A model generated the notes under the pieces. The model saw nothing but the letters and a program-made list of their open reading frames with translations. It had not been told where the DNA came from and made no database searches. DNA of 64,000 bases from assembly GCA_021647205.1 (NCBI GenBank), contig JAKIVD010000001.1:124001-188000 (forward strand), in the 5' to 3' direction. The position numbers were made by a program, and so were the translations under genes. How positions within the stretch are numbered: position 1 is the stretch's first letter; every line of letters starts with the position of its first letter. The stretch is from Bacteroidales bacterium. GTDB taxonomy: Bacteria > Bacteroidota > Bacteroidia > Bacteroidales > F082. Positions 36,275-45,265 of this stretch are shown here, piece by piece.

Positions 36275-36880
36275 ATGAACTTCCTTGCACATGCCCATCT
36301 TTCCGGTAACGATGACGAAATACTTTTCGGGAATTTTGTTGCTGATTCCGTTAAAGGAAAGCAATGGGAAAGATACGGAAAAGGAATTCAGGCAGGTATT
36401 CGGCTGCACCGGCAGATAGATACTTTTACCGACAGGCATCCCCTCGTTAAGCAAAGCGTAAACCGGGTGAGAAGTGAGTACGGAAGGTATTCGGGCGTGG
36501 TCATGGACATTTACTACGACCACTTCCTGGCAAAGGGGTGGAAGCAGTTTCATACAGATGAGTTGGGTGATTTTGCCTCTCATGTTTATGCTGTGCTGAC
36601 CCGCCGGTTTTTGATTCTTCCGGACAGGACCAAAAGGATGCTGCCCTTTTTGGTTGCGCAAAACTGGCTGACAGCTTATGCGGGGTTTCCCGGACTGGAA
36701 CGCGTCTTCAGGGGGATGGACAGGCGGACAGGCTTGCTTTCGGGCATGGGTGATGCTGTACACGGGCTGGAAAAAAACTACGACGGATTACAGCAGGATT
36801 TTGCTGAGTTTTACCCCAAACTCCGGGAGTTCTCAAAAGATACGCTTGAGCAAATTCTTGAAAACGGATTGGGTCAGTAA
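36275..36880 (+). CDS. ACP phosphodiesterase-like protein (AcpH/DUF479)
   Basis: 201 residues starting MNFLAHAHLSGNDDEILFGNFVADSVKG, the family's conserved start, then IRLHRQIDTFTDRHPLVKQS and VVMDIYYDHFLAKGW. These His/Asp motifs fit the HD-like metal phosphohydrolase fold of AcpH, which removes 4'-phosphopantetheine from acyl carrier protein. The substrate in Bacteroidota has not been established to my knowledge. Confidence 0.88.
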   Translation: MNFLAHAHLSGNDDEILFGNFVADSVKGKQWERYGKGIQAGIRLHRQIDTFTDRHPLVKQSVNRVRSEYGRYSGVVMDIYYDHFLAKGWKQFHTDELGDFASHVYAVLTRRFLILPDRTKRMLPFLVAQNWLTAYAGFPGLERVFRGMDRRTGLLSGMGDAVHGLEKNYDGLQQDFAEFYPKLREFSKDTLEQILENGLGQ

Positions 36881-36976
36881 CGTAGCGGGTGCCCCGGGTT
36901 TCTATCGTTCCCCTGTTTCATGCACCCTCCCCACATTCGGGCGACACCAAGTGTATAATAAAATGCGCCACAGCTA

Positions 36977-37387
36977 TTAAAAGTAAAGCGTAACCACTAT
37001 TGTCCTTCCCCCACCGTAATTGCGGAATTCACAAAAATACAGGCTTTGCCATACACCCAGGTTGAGCCGGTGGTTGCTTAGCGGAATAGTGACAGATGGC
37101 CCCAATACTGCCGACTTGAAATGGGCGGGCATGTCGTCGGGGCCTTCAAGGGTATGTTTATAAAAAGGTGCATTCCGGGGTGCCATTTTTTCTAAAAGTG
37201 CATGTAAATCCGCCTGCACATCCGGATCGGCATTTTCATTGAGCATCAGTGCAGCGGAAGTGTGTTTGACAAAAATATTGATCAGGCCGGCTTCAGGCAA
37301 AGGGCCGACTGCCTCGTGAACAATATGGTCAATTTTGTGAAAACCCTTCCGCATGGCGGGAAGGCTGATTTCTTTTTGCCGAATCAT
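36977..37387 (-). CDS. yjbQ: YjbQ-family protein (UPF0047)
   Basis: 136 residues, full family length. KHTSAALMLNENADPDVQADL near 40, PDDMPAHFKSAVLGPSVTIPLSNHRLNLGVWQ near 83 and FCEFRNYGGGRTIVV at the end are the family signatures, with metal-site His residues. Some members have weak thiamine-phosphate synthase activity; the real role is not settled. Preceded by the citrate synthase terminator. Confidence 0.92.
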   Translation of the reverse strand: MIRQKEISLPAMRKGFHKIDHIVHEAVGPLPEAGLINIFVKHTSAALMLNENADPDVQADLHALLEKMAPRNAPFYKHTLEGPDDMPAHFKSAVLGPSVTIPLSNHRLNLGVWQSLYFCEFRNYGGGRTIVVTLYF

Positions 37388-37401
37388 GCTTGCTAAAATA
37401 T

Positions 37402-37429
37402 AAAAAGCCCTGCAATTGCAGGGCTTTTT
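37402..37429 (-). terminator. Terminator of citrate synthase
   Basis: A 28-bp perfect palindrome, AAAAAGCCCTGCAA followed by its mirror, ending in T-runs on both strands. It lies 20 bases past the gltA stop. Confidence 0.92.
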
Positions 37430-37448
37430 ATTGGTAAAAAAAAGATGG

Positions 37449-38756
37449 CTATTTTTTCAAACCCACAATCTGCTCCAGCATGTCGGTGGTAATGGATTTT
37501 GGTCTTTCGAGCGGATAGCCCAAAGCACGGTCCCAGATAATGTTTGACAATACACCAAGTGCCCGTCCGATGGAAAACAGCACCGTATAATAATCGTATT
37601 GGGTAAGTCCGTAATACCATTGAATAACACCGGAATGTGCATCAACATTTGGCCAGGGGTTTTTTGCTTTTCCCTGTTCGCGTAAAATATCCGGGACAAC
37701 ATCGTACAGAATGTTTACGTATTCAAACAAAGGATCATCGGGCAGGTGCTTCAGGCAGAACTCACGTTGAACCTGGTACCTTGGGTCGGTTTTGCGTAAA
37801 ACGGCATGGCCAAATCCCGGAATTACCTGTCCGCTGTTGAGGGTTTTCCAGACAAAGTCTTTCATTTCCTCATGCGATGGGAGTTTGTCACCCATCTTTG
37901 TCCGCAATTCCTGAATCCAGCGCAACACTTCCTGGTTGGCCAGACCATGCAGGGGGCCGGCCAAACCATTGATCATCCCTGATGTTGAATAGTAAACATC
38001 CGACAGCGAGCTGGCAATCAGGTGACCGGTGTGCGCACTCACATTACCGCCTTCGTGATCGGCATGAATAATGAAATACATCCGCGACACATCGTCGTAA
38101 GGTTTCTCTTTCCCCAGCATGAAGGCAAAGTTTCCACCAAAGTCAAGTGTCGGGTCCTGGTATCCGATGCGTTCTTTATTGTACAACTTGTTGTAAATGT
38201 ATGCACCGATGACCGGAAGCTTTGCCACCAGGTTCATGGCATCCTCATAGGTCGGCTCCCAATAATCCATTTTGCTCATCCCGCGCTGGTACTTCAGGTT
38301 GAACATTGATTCCCTTTGCATGGACATCACCGCTGCCGAAAGAATGACCATCGGGTGGCTGTGGTTTGGAAAAGCATCAATAACCTCATACACATATTTA
38401 GGCAACTGCCGCCTGTTAATACTGTCGTAAACCACATCGGCAACCTGCGTGTCAGTGGGGATGTCGCCGGTGAGCAACAGGTAAAACAAGCCCTCTACAT
38501 AAGGCATTTCCGAACCGGGGGGTTTGGGTAACTTTTCAAATACTTCGGGCAGGGTGTAGCCCCTGTACCGGATACCTTCGTAAGGGTCCAGATAGGAAAT
38601 GTCGGTAATGAGACTTTTAATGCCCCGCATTCCACCGATGATCTGCTGAACGGTAACTTCGCTGACCACATGATCGCCGTATTCGCTTAACAAACGCTTT
38701 ACCCGCGGGCGGTGGGCTTCAATTTTCTCGTATAATTTGTCTTTTAATCCACTCAT
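37449..38756 (-). CDS. gltA: Citrate synthase, mitochondrial-like type
   Basis: 435 residues. Active-site segments: HADHEGGNVSAHTGHLIASSLSD near 234 (His), GLAGPLHGLANQEVL near 268 (His), and GFGHAVLRKTDPR near 317 with the catalytic-type Asp in NVDAHSG near 372. The length and these blocks resemble the eukaryotic (mitochondrial, type I) enzyme more than the hexameric E. coli GltA. Makes citrate from acetyl-CoA and oxaloacetate. Single gene with a ~260-base leader and a strong terminator. Confidence 0.95.
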   Translation of the reverse strand: MSGLKDKLYEKIEAHRPRVKRLLSEYGDHVVSEVTVQQIIGGMRGIKSLITDISYLDPYEGIRYRGYTLPEVFEKLPKPPGSEMPYVEGLFYLLLTGDIPTDTQVADVVYDSINRRQLPKYVYEVIDAFPNHSHPMVILSAAVMSMQRESMFNLKYQRGMSKMDYWEPTYEDAMNLVAKLPVIGAYIYNKLYNKERIGYQDPTLDFGGNFAFMLGKEKPYDDVSRMYFIIHADHEGGNVSAHTGHLIASSLSDVYYSTSGMINGLAGPLHGLANQEVLRWIQELRTKMGDKLPSHEEMKDFVWKTLNSGQVIPGFGHAVLRKTDPRYQVQREFCLKHLPDDPLFEYVNILYDVVPDILREQGKAKNPWPNVDAHSGVIQWYYGLTQYDYYTVLFSIGRALGVLSNIIWDRALGYPLERPKSITTDMLEQIVGLKK

Positions 38757-39018
38757 AACTTTAGCTTTTTAAATTAATTTGAATATCTGATTTGAAATTC
38801 CTGCTGTTTTGCATTCAGAAAGTCTTCGTTATGTAAATAATTCTCTTGTTTAAAAACTTTGTCACAACTAAACAGGGGGCCTTTATTCATTTCCCGGATT
38901 GGCCAAGCCCTGTTATCATCATCTATTTTCAACACCCGGATGTGTCCCTTGTGTTTTCTTCATGATCCGTAAAAACAATTATGCCAGTTAAACTTCGCAT
39001 AAAGTAATCCAAGGGGCG

Positions 39019-39026
39019 CAAATTTA
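39019..39026 (-). promoter_or_regulatory. Candidate -7 box of gltA
   Basis: TAAATTTG on the minus strand, 262 bases before the ATG at 38756. If used, the leader is long enough for regulation. Confidence 0.4.
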
Positions 39027-39307
39027 CTAAAATCTCTCCATTATTTGACGTGATTTTTTCCGATTAACTAATTTAGACTTTATTTAGATTATGATATAAA
39101 TTACAAATTGAAATATCTCATTTTTCCGTGCACGCAGTTGAGGGGCAACCGGTGTGACGGCGTAACAAGGCAAGGTGGTGTATCGAACCTGCCACCATTC
39201 TTGGACGGTGGCCTGACACGACCGGCGACCTTGACATTCCCCCCCCCGTTTACCGACAAAATCCCCCCGTTCACCGATTAGGTATTTACACGGCTTGTTC
39301 AAGACAA

Positions 39308-39315
39308 TATATTTG
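39308..39315 (+). promoter_or_regulatory. -7 box of the pspC-like pair
   Basis: TATATTTG, 46 bases before ATG 39362. Confidence 0.55.
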
Positions 39316-39361
39316 CACCATCAATTCAACAAAAGGGATTATTCACTTAAATAAAAATTCA

Positions 39362-39814
39362 ATGGAAAATACAAAAAGACTTTACCGCTCATACAAAGAA
39401 AAAGTAATCGGGGGGGTGTGTGGCGGACTTTCAGATTACCTGAGCATCGACGTTGCCCTTCTTCGGGTGGCCTTTGTGTTACTGGTTCTTTTTGGGGGCA
39501 GTGGCGTGCTGGTTTACATCATCATGTGGATAGCCATACCCTTGCAAAGCGGACAATTTGAGAACTACGAAGACCTCTCCGAAAAAAAAAGCCCTGATGT
39601 GAGCGGGGAGAAAGCGGTTACCAGCACTGCCCAAAGTTCTAATAGCGGCCTGATAGCCGGGATACTGCTTATTTTAGTTGGCTTGCTTTTTCTGGCTGAC
39701 CGCCTTTTTCCCTATTCGCGCATTATCGACCTCTGGCCTTTGCTTCTGGTCGGTTTGGGTGTGTTGCTGATAAAACCCGAAATATTCAAATCATCAAAAG
39801 ATATTGAGTCATGA
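39362..39814 (+). CDS. PspC-domain membrane protein
   Basis: 150 residues. PspC domain at 5-65 (KRLYRSYKEKVIGGVCGGLSDYLSIDVALLRVAFVLL) with a membrane helix, a Ser-rich linker (about 75-98), then two more hydrophobic segments (GLIAGILLILVGLLFLADRLFP, IIDLWPLLLVGLGVLLI) of the LiaI/DUF5668 kind. Envelope-stress response role by family. Its stop overlaps the next start (ATGA). Confidence 0.88.
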   Translation: MENTKRLYRSYKEKVIGGVCGGLSDYLSIDVALLRVAFVLLVLFGGSGVLVYIIMWIAIPLQSGQFENYEDLSEKKSPDVSGEKAVTSTAQSSNSGLIAGILLILVGLLFLADRLFPYSRIIDLWPLLLVGLGVLLIKPEIFKSSKDIES

Positions 39815-40719
39815 GATACAGAAACCTTTTTTGGGGAGTCATCCTGATATTGACCGGTGTGCTCTTCACCCTTGAGAACCTGAACCTGATTTATTTCAAC
39901 GTAAGGGAACTGTGGCGTTTGTGGCCTGTAGTGCTTGTTTTGTGGGGGATTTCGATTCTTCCGGCAGACAAATGGATGCGGCTCGGCCTGGTGCTGCTCG
40001 TTCTGGGAGGCTCGGTGTTTTATATGCTTGATCAAACGGTGGTGTGGGAACAGGACCGCAACTTCAATGTGGAGTGGCCCGAAAGTGAAAACAATACTTT
40101 TTATCAAAGTTTCGATATTTCCAACGAAGATACTGTTCAACTCGCAACCCTTGATATGGAAGCTGCCGCAGGTTCTTTTTTACTGAATGACACGACTATG
40201 GCGCTGCTTCATTTTAGTCAGAACGAAACAGGCATCTCGTACACTTATTCAAAGAAACAGACCGGCGACAGGGTTGAAATCAAAATCAAGCCTGAAGGGA
40301 GCCGTGTGTTGCTGAACAAGAAATCTCACTCAAAAGTTGAGGTGCGCCTGAATGAAAGCCCCTTGTGGGACATCAAGCTGGAAGTGGGGGCAGCCGCCCT
40401 GCAATTTGATTTGAGCCCGTTCAGGGTGAAGAACCTCGACTTGGAAAGCGGTGCTGCTTCCCTGAAACTCAAGCTTGGGGATAAATTTCCCGAAACCCGT
40501 GTTAATATTGATGCAGGGGCGTCCGAACTTGTGCTCAGAATACCGGAATCGTCAGGCTGCGACCTGGAAATCAGCACGGTACTTTCCGTTAAGTCGATTA
40601 AAGGCTTTGAGAAAGTGGACCACGGGCATTACCGGACAGCCAATTTCAACAGCGCGGCCAATAAAATTTATGTGGAAGTGAATGCGGCCATGAGCAACTA
40701 CACCATTATCCGGTACTAA
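39811..40719 (+). CDS. LiaF-like membrane protein with beta-helical (toast-rack) domain
   Basis: 302 residues. Four short hydrophobic helices in the first ~80 residues, repeating the LiaI-like motif of the preceding protein (NLFWGVILILTGVLFTLENLN, LWRLWPVVLVLWGISIL), then a repetitive beta domain (about 110-300) with ladder-like AAGSFLL, GAAALQFDL, GAASLKLKL and GASELVLRI turns as in LiaF/DUF4097 proteins. Translationally coupled to the PspC protein. Confidence 0.82.
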   Translation: MRYRNLFWGVILILTGVLFTLENLNLIYFNVRELWRLWPVVLVLWGISILPADKWMRLGLVLLVLGGSVFYMLDQTVVWEQDRNFNVEWPESENNTFYQSFDISNEDTVQLATLDMEAAAGSFLLNDTTMALLHFSQNETGISYTYSKKQTGDRVEIKIKPEGSRVLLNKKSHSKVEVRLNESPLWDIKLEVGAAALQFDLSPFRVKNLDLESGAASLKLKLGDKFPETRVNIDAGASELVLRIPESSGCDLEISTVLSVKSIKGFEKVDHGHYRTANFNSAANKIYVEVNAAMSNYTIIRY

Positions 40720-40752
40720 AAAAGCCGGCACGTACCGGCCGGCTTCTTTCCA
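40718..40752. terminator. Terminator between convergent genes
   Basis: Stem AAGCCGGC / GCCGGCTT (8 bp, 8-base loop) flanked by A-runs on the left and TTCTTTC on the right, between the LiaF-like gene and the minus-strand T9SS gene. Confidence 0.75.
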
Positions 40753-40767
40753 ACACAATGTTGACAA

Positions 40768-42768
40768 TTAATTCACAAGCATTTTGCGCGTAACTTTATT
40801 TTCCCCCGCACTTACCGTATAAAAATAAACACCGGGGGTCAGGTTTCCGGCCTGAATGGTTAAGGTGTGCTGGCCCGCTGCCATTTGTCCGTAGTTATTG
40901 GTCAGGACCGTCTGGCCCGTCAGGGTGCGAACCTCAAGCATTAAGTTCCCGGCTCTTTTCATTCCGACAGTCAGATAGGTCTCCTCATCAAAGGGGTTCG
41001 GGTAATTTTGGGAAACGCTTGCCATGTCAATAACCGGCACTTCCCCCCCTATTCCCTGGATGGTAAAATCCGCATCGGTAAAAGTAAAATTTGTGATGTA
41101 CTTAAACTGTACGGGCTGCAGGTCGTCGTTCGGGTCGAGGTCTTCGTAAGTGTACGGCAACAAGTAAACGCCTGCCTCCGACTCAAGTGTGTTTTTGGCC
41201 ACCGTACCCATGTATGCCTGCCACATGCCTTCGGAGAACAAAGTAACATTGGTGGGGCCGTCTTCAAGCGGTGAACCGATGGTTTTTAAATAATTGTTCA
41301 GGTCAAATCCGCGGACCCAGATGTTGGGGCGCTGGTTGTCGGTTTCATCTTCGAGGTCGGTATCCAGCCAGGAGATAAAAACTTTGTCGGCTGCATTGTT
41401 CATGGTAATCTGAATGCGGTTGTCTTCGGTCAAAGCGCCAAAAGTACCCCGGAAAGTTCTCGGGCGCCCCATCTCTTCCACTTCGGCTGAGCCATCACTG
41501 TGAACAATAATGTCCACAGCGCCAAGGTAACCTTCGGCTGTAATGATACTGAAAGCGTCAGCGCCGGTTGGGCCAATAACTACAGCAATGTGCAGGTTGC
41601 CTTTGGCATCAACGCCAATGTCGTGGTCAAATGCTGTGGTGTAAGAAATTTCTTCCCTCGAAGGGACGGGTGGCTCAAACAGTTCGGCAATTTGTTCGTC
41701 GGTCAGGTGATTGTAAACTATCCCGCCAATACCGTCGGCACCATCTAATTGGACGAAGGTGGGGCCATCCCAGGTTTCGCCGCCGTCAGTGGTTTTCCAG
41801 TAAATAGGATAAAGGTTTCTGAAACCACTTTGCTCTTCGGCTTCGCCATTGTTTGCCAAAACGGTAATATAACCCGTCATGCCATCAGGCCCAAAAGCCA
41901 CTTTCTCGTCAACAGTAAAACCGAGTTCAGCATCAATGGGTGCATCCAGCAGTTCTTTCTCATAAAGAAAATCTTCTTCACCCTCGTCCCAGTAACCTTT
42001 ACTGACAATCAGGTTTCCCTGGTATTCGCTATTTACCAGATCATAATTGTCGTCAATAACGATTGACAATCCCAATGAAGTAAAATCGTAACCATCAGGA
42101 ACGCCGTAAAAATACTCGTCATCGGAAACCCAAATATTCTTTGTGTGGTAAGAGGTATCGCCAATGCTGGCCACGCCGAAACTGTAACCACCCCAAATAT
42201 CATTACTCCCCCATAGGTTCGGCCCGAAAAACACGACGTAAGCATCATCCGGATTATCGCTTCCAACCGGGTTGTAAACTGCGTGGTTGGGATATCGTGC
42301 CGCGTCTTTATAATAAGTCCCCCCTTCGTTTTCGGTAGCAACATACATTTCAATCATATTTTCCCAGTTGCTGCCACCGTCTTTCGAAATATCATAACCG
42401 TAATCACCTGAATAGCCGCCGGGGTCGAGCGCCCCGCCCATGCGGTGAAAATTGGTAACGGTATTCATCGCCTGATCGGCCCATACCAGCGAACGCTGTC
42501 CACCTGCATAACCGTAGCCGTAAGGATTGGCCGATGTGCCGATGTCAACTATTGTAACAATGTTCACATCCCTGTCTGCAGGTTGTGCGAGCATCTTTTT
42601 CTCAGTTTGTGTCCGCGTGATCACGGTACTGTTCAGCGGTTCAATCCCAATTAGATGATTGCGTACCGCTGTTTTTTCCTTTGTGTCGATCCTAAACTGA
42701 AACGCCACTTGCGAAAAGGCTGTAATGCCAATAAAAAAAGGTAAAACAATGAGCATAGATTTTTTCAT
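40768..42768 (-). CDS. T9SS-exported protein, paralogue 1
   Basis: 666 residues from ATG 42768 (a longer frame starts at 42828, inside the promoter box). Signal peptide 1-19. Residues ~65-575 form an unassigned domain with sialidase/BNR-like snippets (YPIYWKTTDGGETWDGP, VFISWLDTDLEDET). The last ~80 residues are a T9SS type A sorting domain (NYPNPFDEETYLTV ... GVYFYTVSAGENKVTRKMLVN). Long identical blocks shared with the next gene show a tandem duplication. Surface or secreted; role not known. Confidence 0.85.
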   Translation of the reverse strand: MKKSMLIVLPFFIGITAFSQVAFQFRIDTKEKTAVRNHLIGIEPLNSTVITRTQTEKKMLAQPADRDVNIVTIVDIGTSANPYGYGYAGGQRSLVWADQAMNTVTNFHRMGGALDPGGYSGDYGYDISKDGGSNWENMIEMYVATENEGGTYYKDAARYPNHAVYNPVGSDNPDDAYVVFFGPNLWGSNDIWGGYSFGVASIGDTSYHTKNIWVSDDEYFYGVPDGYDFTSLGLSIVIDDNYDLVNSEYQGNLIVSKGYWDEGEEDFLYEKELLDAPIDAELGFTVDEKVAFGPDGMTGYITVLANNGEAEEQSGFRNLYPIYWKTTDGGETWDGPTFVQLDGADGIGGIVYNHLTDEQIAELFEPPVPSREEISYTTAFDHDIGVDAKGNLHIAVVIGPTGADAFSIITAEGYLGAVDIIVHSDGSAEVEEMGRPRTFRGTFGALTEDNRIQITMNNAADKVFISWLDTDLEDETDNQRPNIWVRGFDLNNYLKTIGSPLEDGPTNVTLFSEGMWQAYMGTVAKNTLESEAGVYLLPYTYEDLDPNDDLQPVQFKYITNFTFTDADFTIQGIGGEVPVIDMASVSQNYPNPFDEETYLTVGMKRAGNLMLEVRTLTGQTVLTNNYGQMAAGQHTLTIQAGNLTPGVYFYTVSAGENKVTRKMLVN

Positions 42769-42825
42769 GATGGTGTTAATTTTAATGAATATTATTTTGA
42801 ATAACTCTTTAAAATATCGTGTTCC

Positions 42826-42833
42826 CAAAATTA
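42826..42833 (-). promoter_or_regulatory. -7 box of T9SS paralogue 1
   Basis: TAATTTTG on the minus strand, 57 bases before ATG 42768. Confidence 0.45.
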
Positions 42834-43003
42834 AACAAAATGTTTTGGTTTACCAACATATTCACGGAAGTAATCTTTTAACGAAGCCGTTTGTACGGTA
42901 AAAGACGGATTGACCCGGTAATTGGTTGTCCGATCCAGGAAAATAAGCAAATCGAAATAACCAAAGAATGCGGGACAGGAAACGACCTCATCTTACAATT
43001 CTG

Positions 43004-43036
43004 AATCTGCTGAGAATACCACTACGCAGCAGGTTT
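43004..43036. repeat. REP-like hairpin, CTGAGAATA type, copy 2
   Basis: Arms ATCTGCTGAG and CTACGCAGCAGGTTT around AATACCA; clearly related to 32240-32274. It lies between the two T9SS paralogues. Confidence 0.55.
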
Positions 43037-43060
43037 GTCAGTTTCGGCAAGTTTACCAAA

Positions 43061-43127
43061 AGTCGTCTGACCACTTATGTATGCAGTCTCAATTTTATGG
43101 ATTTTCCCGTCCGGTGGTCTGACGACT
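43061..43127. repeat. Long-loop inverted repeat
   Basis: AGTCGTCTGACCAC at 43061-43074 and GTGGTCTGACGACT at 43114-43127 are reverse complements except at one central pair, with 39 bases between. Confidence 0.65.
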
Positions 43128-43142
43128 GATTATCGGGGGCAC

Positions 43143-43177
43143 AAAAAAAGGCTGACCCAAACGGACCAGCCCTTTTA
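43143..43177 (-). terminator. Terminator of T9SS paralogue 2
   Basis: GGCTG / CAGCC stem flanked by A- and T-runs, 20 bases past the stop of the gene at 43197-45206; on the minus strand it ends in seven Ts. Confidence 0.75.
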
Positions 43178-43196
43178 ATAAATCTGTTATAAAAGT

Positions 43197-45206
43197 TTAC
43201 TCAACAATCATCTTGCGGGTAACTTTGTTTTCGCCTGCGGTGATGGTGTAGAAATAAACACCCGATGACAGGTTGTTACCGTCAATGGTCAAAGTATGGG
43301 CCCCGCTTGTCATAAAACCGTAGTTTTTGCTGGAAACCCTTTGTCCGGTCAAGGTATACACATCCATGTTCAGGTTGCTTCCTTCGTTAAGGGTTACTGT
43401 AACAAAAGATTCCCCCTTAAACGGGTTCGGGAAGTTTTGCGAAACTTCTGTAATGCTGCTCGCAACATTGTCTTCAACATCCTGAATGGTGAAATCAGCC
43501 GCTTCGTCAAATGTGAAGTCGGTGATGTATTTAAACTGAACCGGTCCTGCAGGATCGTTGGGGTCCATACCTTCGTAAGTGAAAGGAATAGTATAAACGC
43601 CATTGTTTTCGAAGCATTTAGCAGCGGCAATGAAGAAATAAGCCTGCCACATTCCTTCGGAGAACAAAGTAACGTTGGTGGGGCCGTCTTCAACCGGCGA
43701 GCCGATGGTTTTCAGATAGGTATTCGGGTCGAAACCACGAACCCAGATATTCGGGCGGTTGTTATCGGTTTCATCTTCGAGGTCAGTATCTAACCAGGAG
43801 ATAAATACCTTGTCGGTAGCTTCGTTCATTGTAATCTGGATACGGTTGTCTTCTGTCAGGTCGCCAAAAGTACCACGGAAAGTTCTTGGGCGTCCCATTT
43901 CTTCCACTTCAGCCGAACCATCATTGTGTAAGATTATGTCAACAGCAGCAAGGTAACCTTCGGCAGTAATAATGCTGAAAGGGTCCGAGCCGGTTGGGGC
44001 AATAACAACAGCGATGTGCAGGTTGCCGTTTGAAGCAACAGCAATATCGCAATCGAAAGCTGTTGTATAAGAAATTTCTTCCCTTGCAGGGACAGGTGGC
44101 TCAAACAGTTCGGCAATCTGCTCATCGGTCAGGTGGTTGTATACAATCCCGCCAATCCCGTTTGAACCATCAAGTTGAATGAAATTGGGGCCATCCCAGT
44201 TGTCTCCACCATCCGTAGTTTTCCAATAGATGGGATAATAACCCTGGAAGCCACTAATGTCTTCGGCATCGCCATTGTTACCAATGGCAACAATGTAACC
44301 GGTCATCCCGTCAGGGGAAAACGCAACTTTAATAATTGCAGGACGGCCGGCATCCGGTGTCATCACTGCATCCATCAGGCTTTCTTCGTATTCGAAATCG
44401 CTGCCGTTCCAGGTTCCCCTGTTCAGGATCATTTGATCGAGGTAAACAATGCTTCCGCTTGTCCAGTCCTGGTTCGCGTCAACAACCCAGGCTTCACCTG
44501 TAGATGTAATGTCAAAAGCATCCGGAATGTACTGGTAATAATCGCCATGAGTTGCTTTCAGGTTTTTGGTGCGAACAGAAGTGTCGCCAATGTTACCAAC
44601 TCCGTAGCTGTATCCGCCCCAACCTGTGCTTCCGTCTGAGTTGGAACCATCCAGGTTTGGTGCAAAATAAACTACATAAGCATCATCGGGATTGGAAGAA
44701 CCAGCCGGATTGTAAACACCGTGGTTGGGATAACGGGCTGCATCATAATAATACTCACCACCACCATTATCGGTAGCCACATAAATTTCGTTCATCGTTG
44801 ACCAGGTAGTTCCGCCGTCAGTTGAGACATCATAACCAAGGTCACCTGAATAACCACCCACATCGAGGGCACCACCCATACGGTGGAAGTTGGTAACTGT
44901 ATTCATACCGGGATCTGCCCAAACGAGTGATTTCTGTCCTCCGGCATAGCCATAACCGTAAGCATTGGCTGAAGTACCAATGTCAATAATAGTTACTATG
45001 TTCACGTCCCGGTCAGCGGAAGGTGCCAAAACATAATTTTCTGTTTTCGATTTGGTAATTGCCGTGCTTTGCACCGGATCAATACCGATAGCTGGTGCTT
45101 CGACACGCTTTTGTGCTTTCGTGTCGATTTTGAATTGAAAAGCCTGCTGGGCAATGGTTGCATAACCAAATCCCAGGGCCAATACAATAAGTAAGATTCT
45201 CTTCAT
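43197..45206 (-). CDS. T9SS-exported protein, paralogue 2
   Basis: 669 residues; signal peptide 1-19 (GFGYATIAQQ). Same layout as the preceding paralogue: DVNIVTIIDIGTSANAYGYGY near 68, NHLTDEQIAELFEPPVPAREE near 355, PRTFRGTFGDLTEDNRIQITM near 440, and a C-terminal T9SS domain (NFPNPFKGESFVTV ... GVYFYTITAGENKVTRKMIVE). The central domain is not recognised. Own promoter and terminator, so the pair is not an operon. Confidence 0.85.
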   Translation of the reverse strand: MKRILLIVLALGFGYATIAQQAFQFKIDTKAQKRVEAPAIGIDPVQSTAITKSKTENYVLAPSADRDVNIVTIIDIGTSANAYGYGYAGGQKSLVWADPGMNTVTNFHRMGGALDVGGYSGDLGYDVSTDGGTTWSTMNEIYVATDNGGGEYYYDAARYPNHGVYNPAGSSNPDDAYVVYFAPNLDGSNSDGSTGWGGYSYGVGNIGDTSVRTKNLKATHGDYYQYIPDAFDITSTGEAWVVDANQDWTSGSIVYLDQMILNRGTWNGSDFEYEESLMDAVMTPDAGRPAIIKVAFSPDGMTGYIVAIGNNGDAEDISGFQGYYPIYWKTTDGGDNWDGPNFIQLDGSNGIGGIVYNHLTDEQIAELFEPPVPAREEISYTTAFDCDIAVASNGNLHIAVVIAPTGSDPFSIITAEGYLAAVDIILHNDGSAEVEEMGRPRTFRGTFGDLTEDNRIQITMNEATDKVFISWLDTDLEDETDNNRPNIWVRGFDPNTYLKTIGSPVEDGPTNVTLFSEGMWQAYFFIAAAKCFENNGVYTIPFTYEGMDPNDPAGPVQFKYITDFTFDEAADFTIQDVEDNVASSITEVSQNFPNPFKGESFVTVTLNEGSNLNMDVYTLTGQRVSSKNYGFMTSGAHTLTIDGNNLSSGVYFYTITAGENKVTRKMIVE

Positions 45207-45257
45207 GATAATAAAAATTAATTTGACAAATGATTAATTGTTTTCTAATTCAGCCCA

Positions 45258-45265
45258 CAAATATA
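45258..45265 (-). promoter_or_regulatory. -7 box of T9SS paralogue 2
   Basis: TATATTTG on the minus strand, 51 bases before ATG 45206. Confidence 0.5.

Larger units (their letters stand above)
38757..39361. other. Noncoding 605-bp divergent region between gltA and pspC
   Basis: AT-rich, no convincing ORF. It holds a TAAATTTG box for gltA at 39019-39026 (giving an unusually long leader), a GC-richer patch at about 39130-39240 with a GCCACC...GGTGGC hairpin, a run of nine Cs at 39239-39247, and the pspC promoter. No riboswitch was recognised in the leader. Confidence 0.6.

Noticed and set aside
39130-39240. GGCGTAACAAGG-like string resembling the 3' end of 16S rRNA
   Set aside because: Similarity covers only about a dozen bases; no other rRNA helices or flanking rRNA sequence are present.
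39084-39302. 72-codon frame on the minus strand between gltA and pspC
   Set aside because: No family-like features; it crosses a low-complexity C-run and the region has the look of a divergent promoter spacer.
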